This document shows, one piece after another, positions 14,391 through 14,741 of a DNA stretch of 14,741 nt (its first letter is position 1; each line of letters opens with the position of its first letter). The notes under the pieces were generated by a model. That model was given only the letters and a program-made list of their open reading frames with translations, did no database searches and was not told the DNA's origin. The position numbers and the translations under genes were made by a program. The stretch comes from Planctomycetaceae bacterium (GTDB lineage Bacteria; Planctomycetota; Planctomycetia; Pirellulales; PALSA-1355): assembly GCA_005773095.1 (NCBI GenBank), contig SXHT01000279.1:1-14741 (forward strand), given 5' to 3'.

Positions 14391-14475
14391 ACGAAGTTTG
14401 GGCTAGGGGGAACTTGTCGGTGGGTGGCCAGGAACTCGGCGTGGTCCAGGGTCCGCTGCTTGCGGCCTCGCCGCG

Positions 14476-14741
14476 TCAGGCAGCCTTCGAGGCTGCGACA
14501 ACTTTCTTCGCCGCGTCGGTTAATCCAATCGCCGAGACGATTTTGAGGCCACTGGCGACCAGCATCTTTCGGCCCTCTTCCACTTCCGTGCCTTCGAGCC
14601 GTACAACCAGCGGCACCTTGAAGCCGACGGTCTTGTAGGCCTCCAGGATTGCACTGGCAATGGTCGTGCAACGCATGATGCCGCCAAAAATATTCACCAG
14701 CACGGCCTTCACGTTCTTGTCATCGAGCAAAATCCGAAAAG
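14476..14741 (-). CDS. sucC: Succinyl-CoA synthetase subunit beta, 3' part only
   Basis: The last 87 residues of SucC, cut by the window edge, so the start is not visible. The conserved NVKAVLVNIFGGIMRC, VPLVVRLEGTEVEEG, and the terminal GLTDAAKKVVAASK match the C-terminal ligase domain, which contacts the alpha subunit and CoA. The visible frame reads FRILLDDKNV straight to the window edge, confirming it is not a short separate gene starting at the internal TTG (14730). sucD lies 114 bases downstream, so this is the first gene of the pair. Confidence 0.96.
   Translation of the reverse strand, partial: FRILLDDKNVKAVLVNIFGGIMRCTTIASAILEAYKTVGFKVPLVVRLEGTEVEEGRKMLVASGLKIVSAIGLTDAAKKVVAASKAA

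Noticed and set aside
13949..14638. 229-codon open frame on + across sucD and the sucC gap
   Set aside because: Antisense to sucD and sucC, which are unmistakable; Ser/Thr/Pro-rich shadow composition.

Overview
The window most likely comes from a planctomycete of the Pirellulales type. The evidence is an NPCBM-domain secreted protein, several secreted trypsin/PDZ proteins in a row, a membrane-anchored vWA protein, paired outer-membrane barrel proteins with proline-rich N-termini, high GC, and frequently weak or absent Shine-Dalgarno (SD) sequences. This placement is inferred from gene content; no rRNA is present. I see no tRNA, rRNA, CRISPR, transposase or phage gene.

Layout. (1) Positions 108-6220, + strand: four tightly packed genes that look like one operon for exported proteins. 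An NPCBM protein comes first, then three S1C (HtrA/DegP-like) trypsin-fold proteins. The first of the three keeps the His/Asp/Ser triad and carries a LolA-like C-terminal domain. The second has lost all three catalytic residues. The third has also lost all three and is fused to an alpha/beta-hydrolase-like domain whose nucleophile Ser is Glu and which has no downstream His. This is one probable live protease with two probable pseudoproteases, and it is the most interesting part of the window. (2) 6445-8757, +: a large single-pass membrane protein with a MIDAS-containing vWA domain. (3) 8873-9640, -: a monofunctional BirA biotin ligase. (4) 9981-12456, +: two tandem paralogous outer-membrane beta-barrel proteins with non-ATG starts (TTG and GTG), preceded by a sigma70-like promoter candidate. 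(5) 12530-13486, +: a membrane-anchored endonuclease/exonuclease/phosphatase (EEP) family enzyme. (6) 13489-14741, -: sucD and the 3' end of sucC, encoding succinyl-CoA synthetase; sucC runs off the window.

How they fit together. Region 1 probably makes an envelope protein quality-control or binding module, in which one subunit cuts and the others bind through PDZ domains and degenerate protease folds; this is inference. Region 4 supplies two envelope porin-like proteins of unknown cargo. birA and sucCD are housekeeping genes with no obvious functional tie to their neighbours. The EEP gene converges on sucD with only 2 bases between stop codons, so their transcripts must overlap or terminate inside each other.
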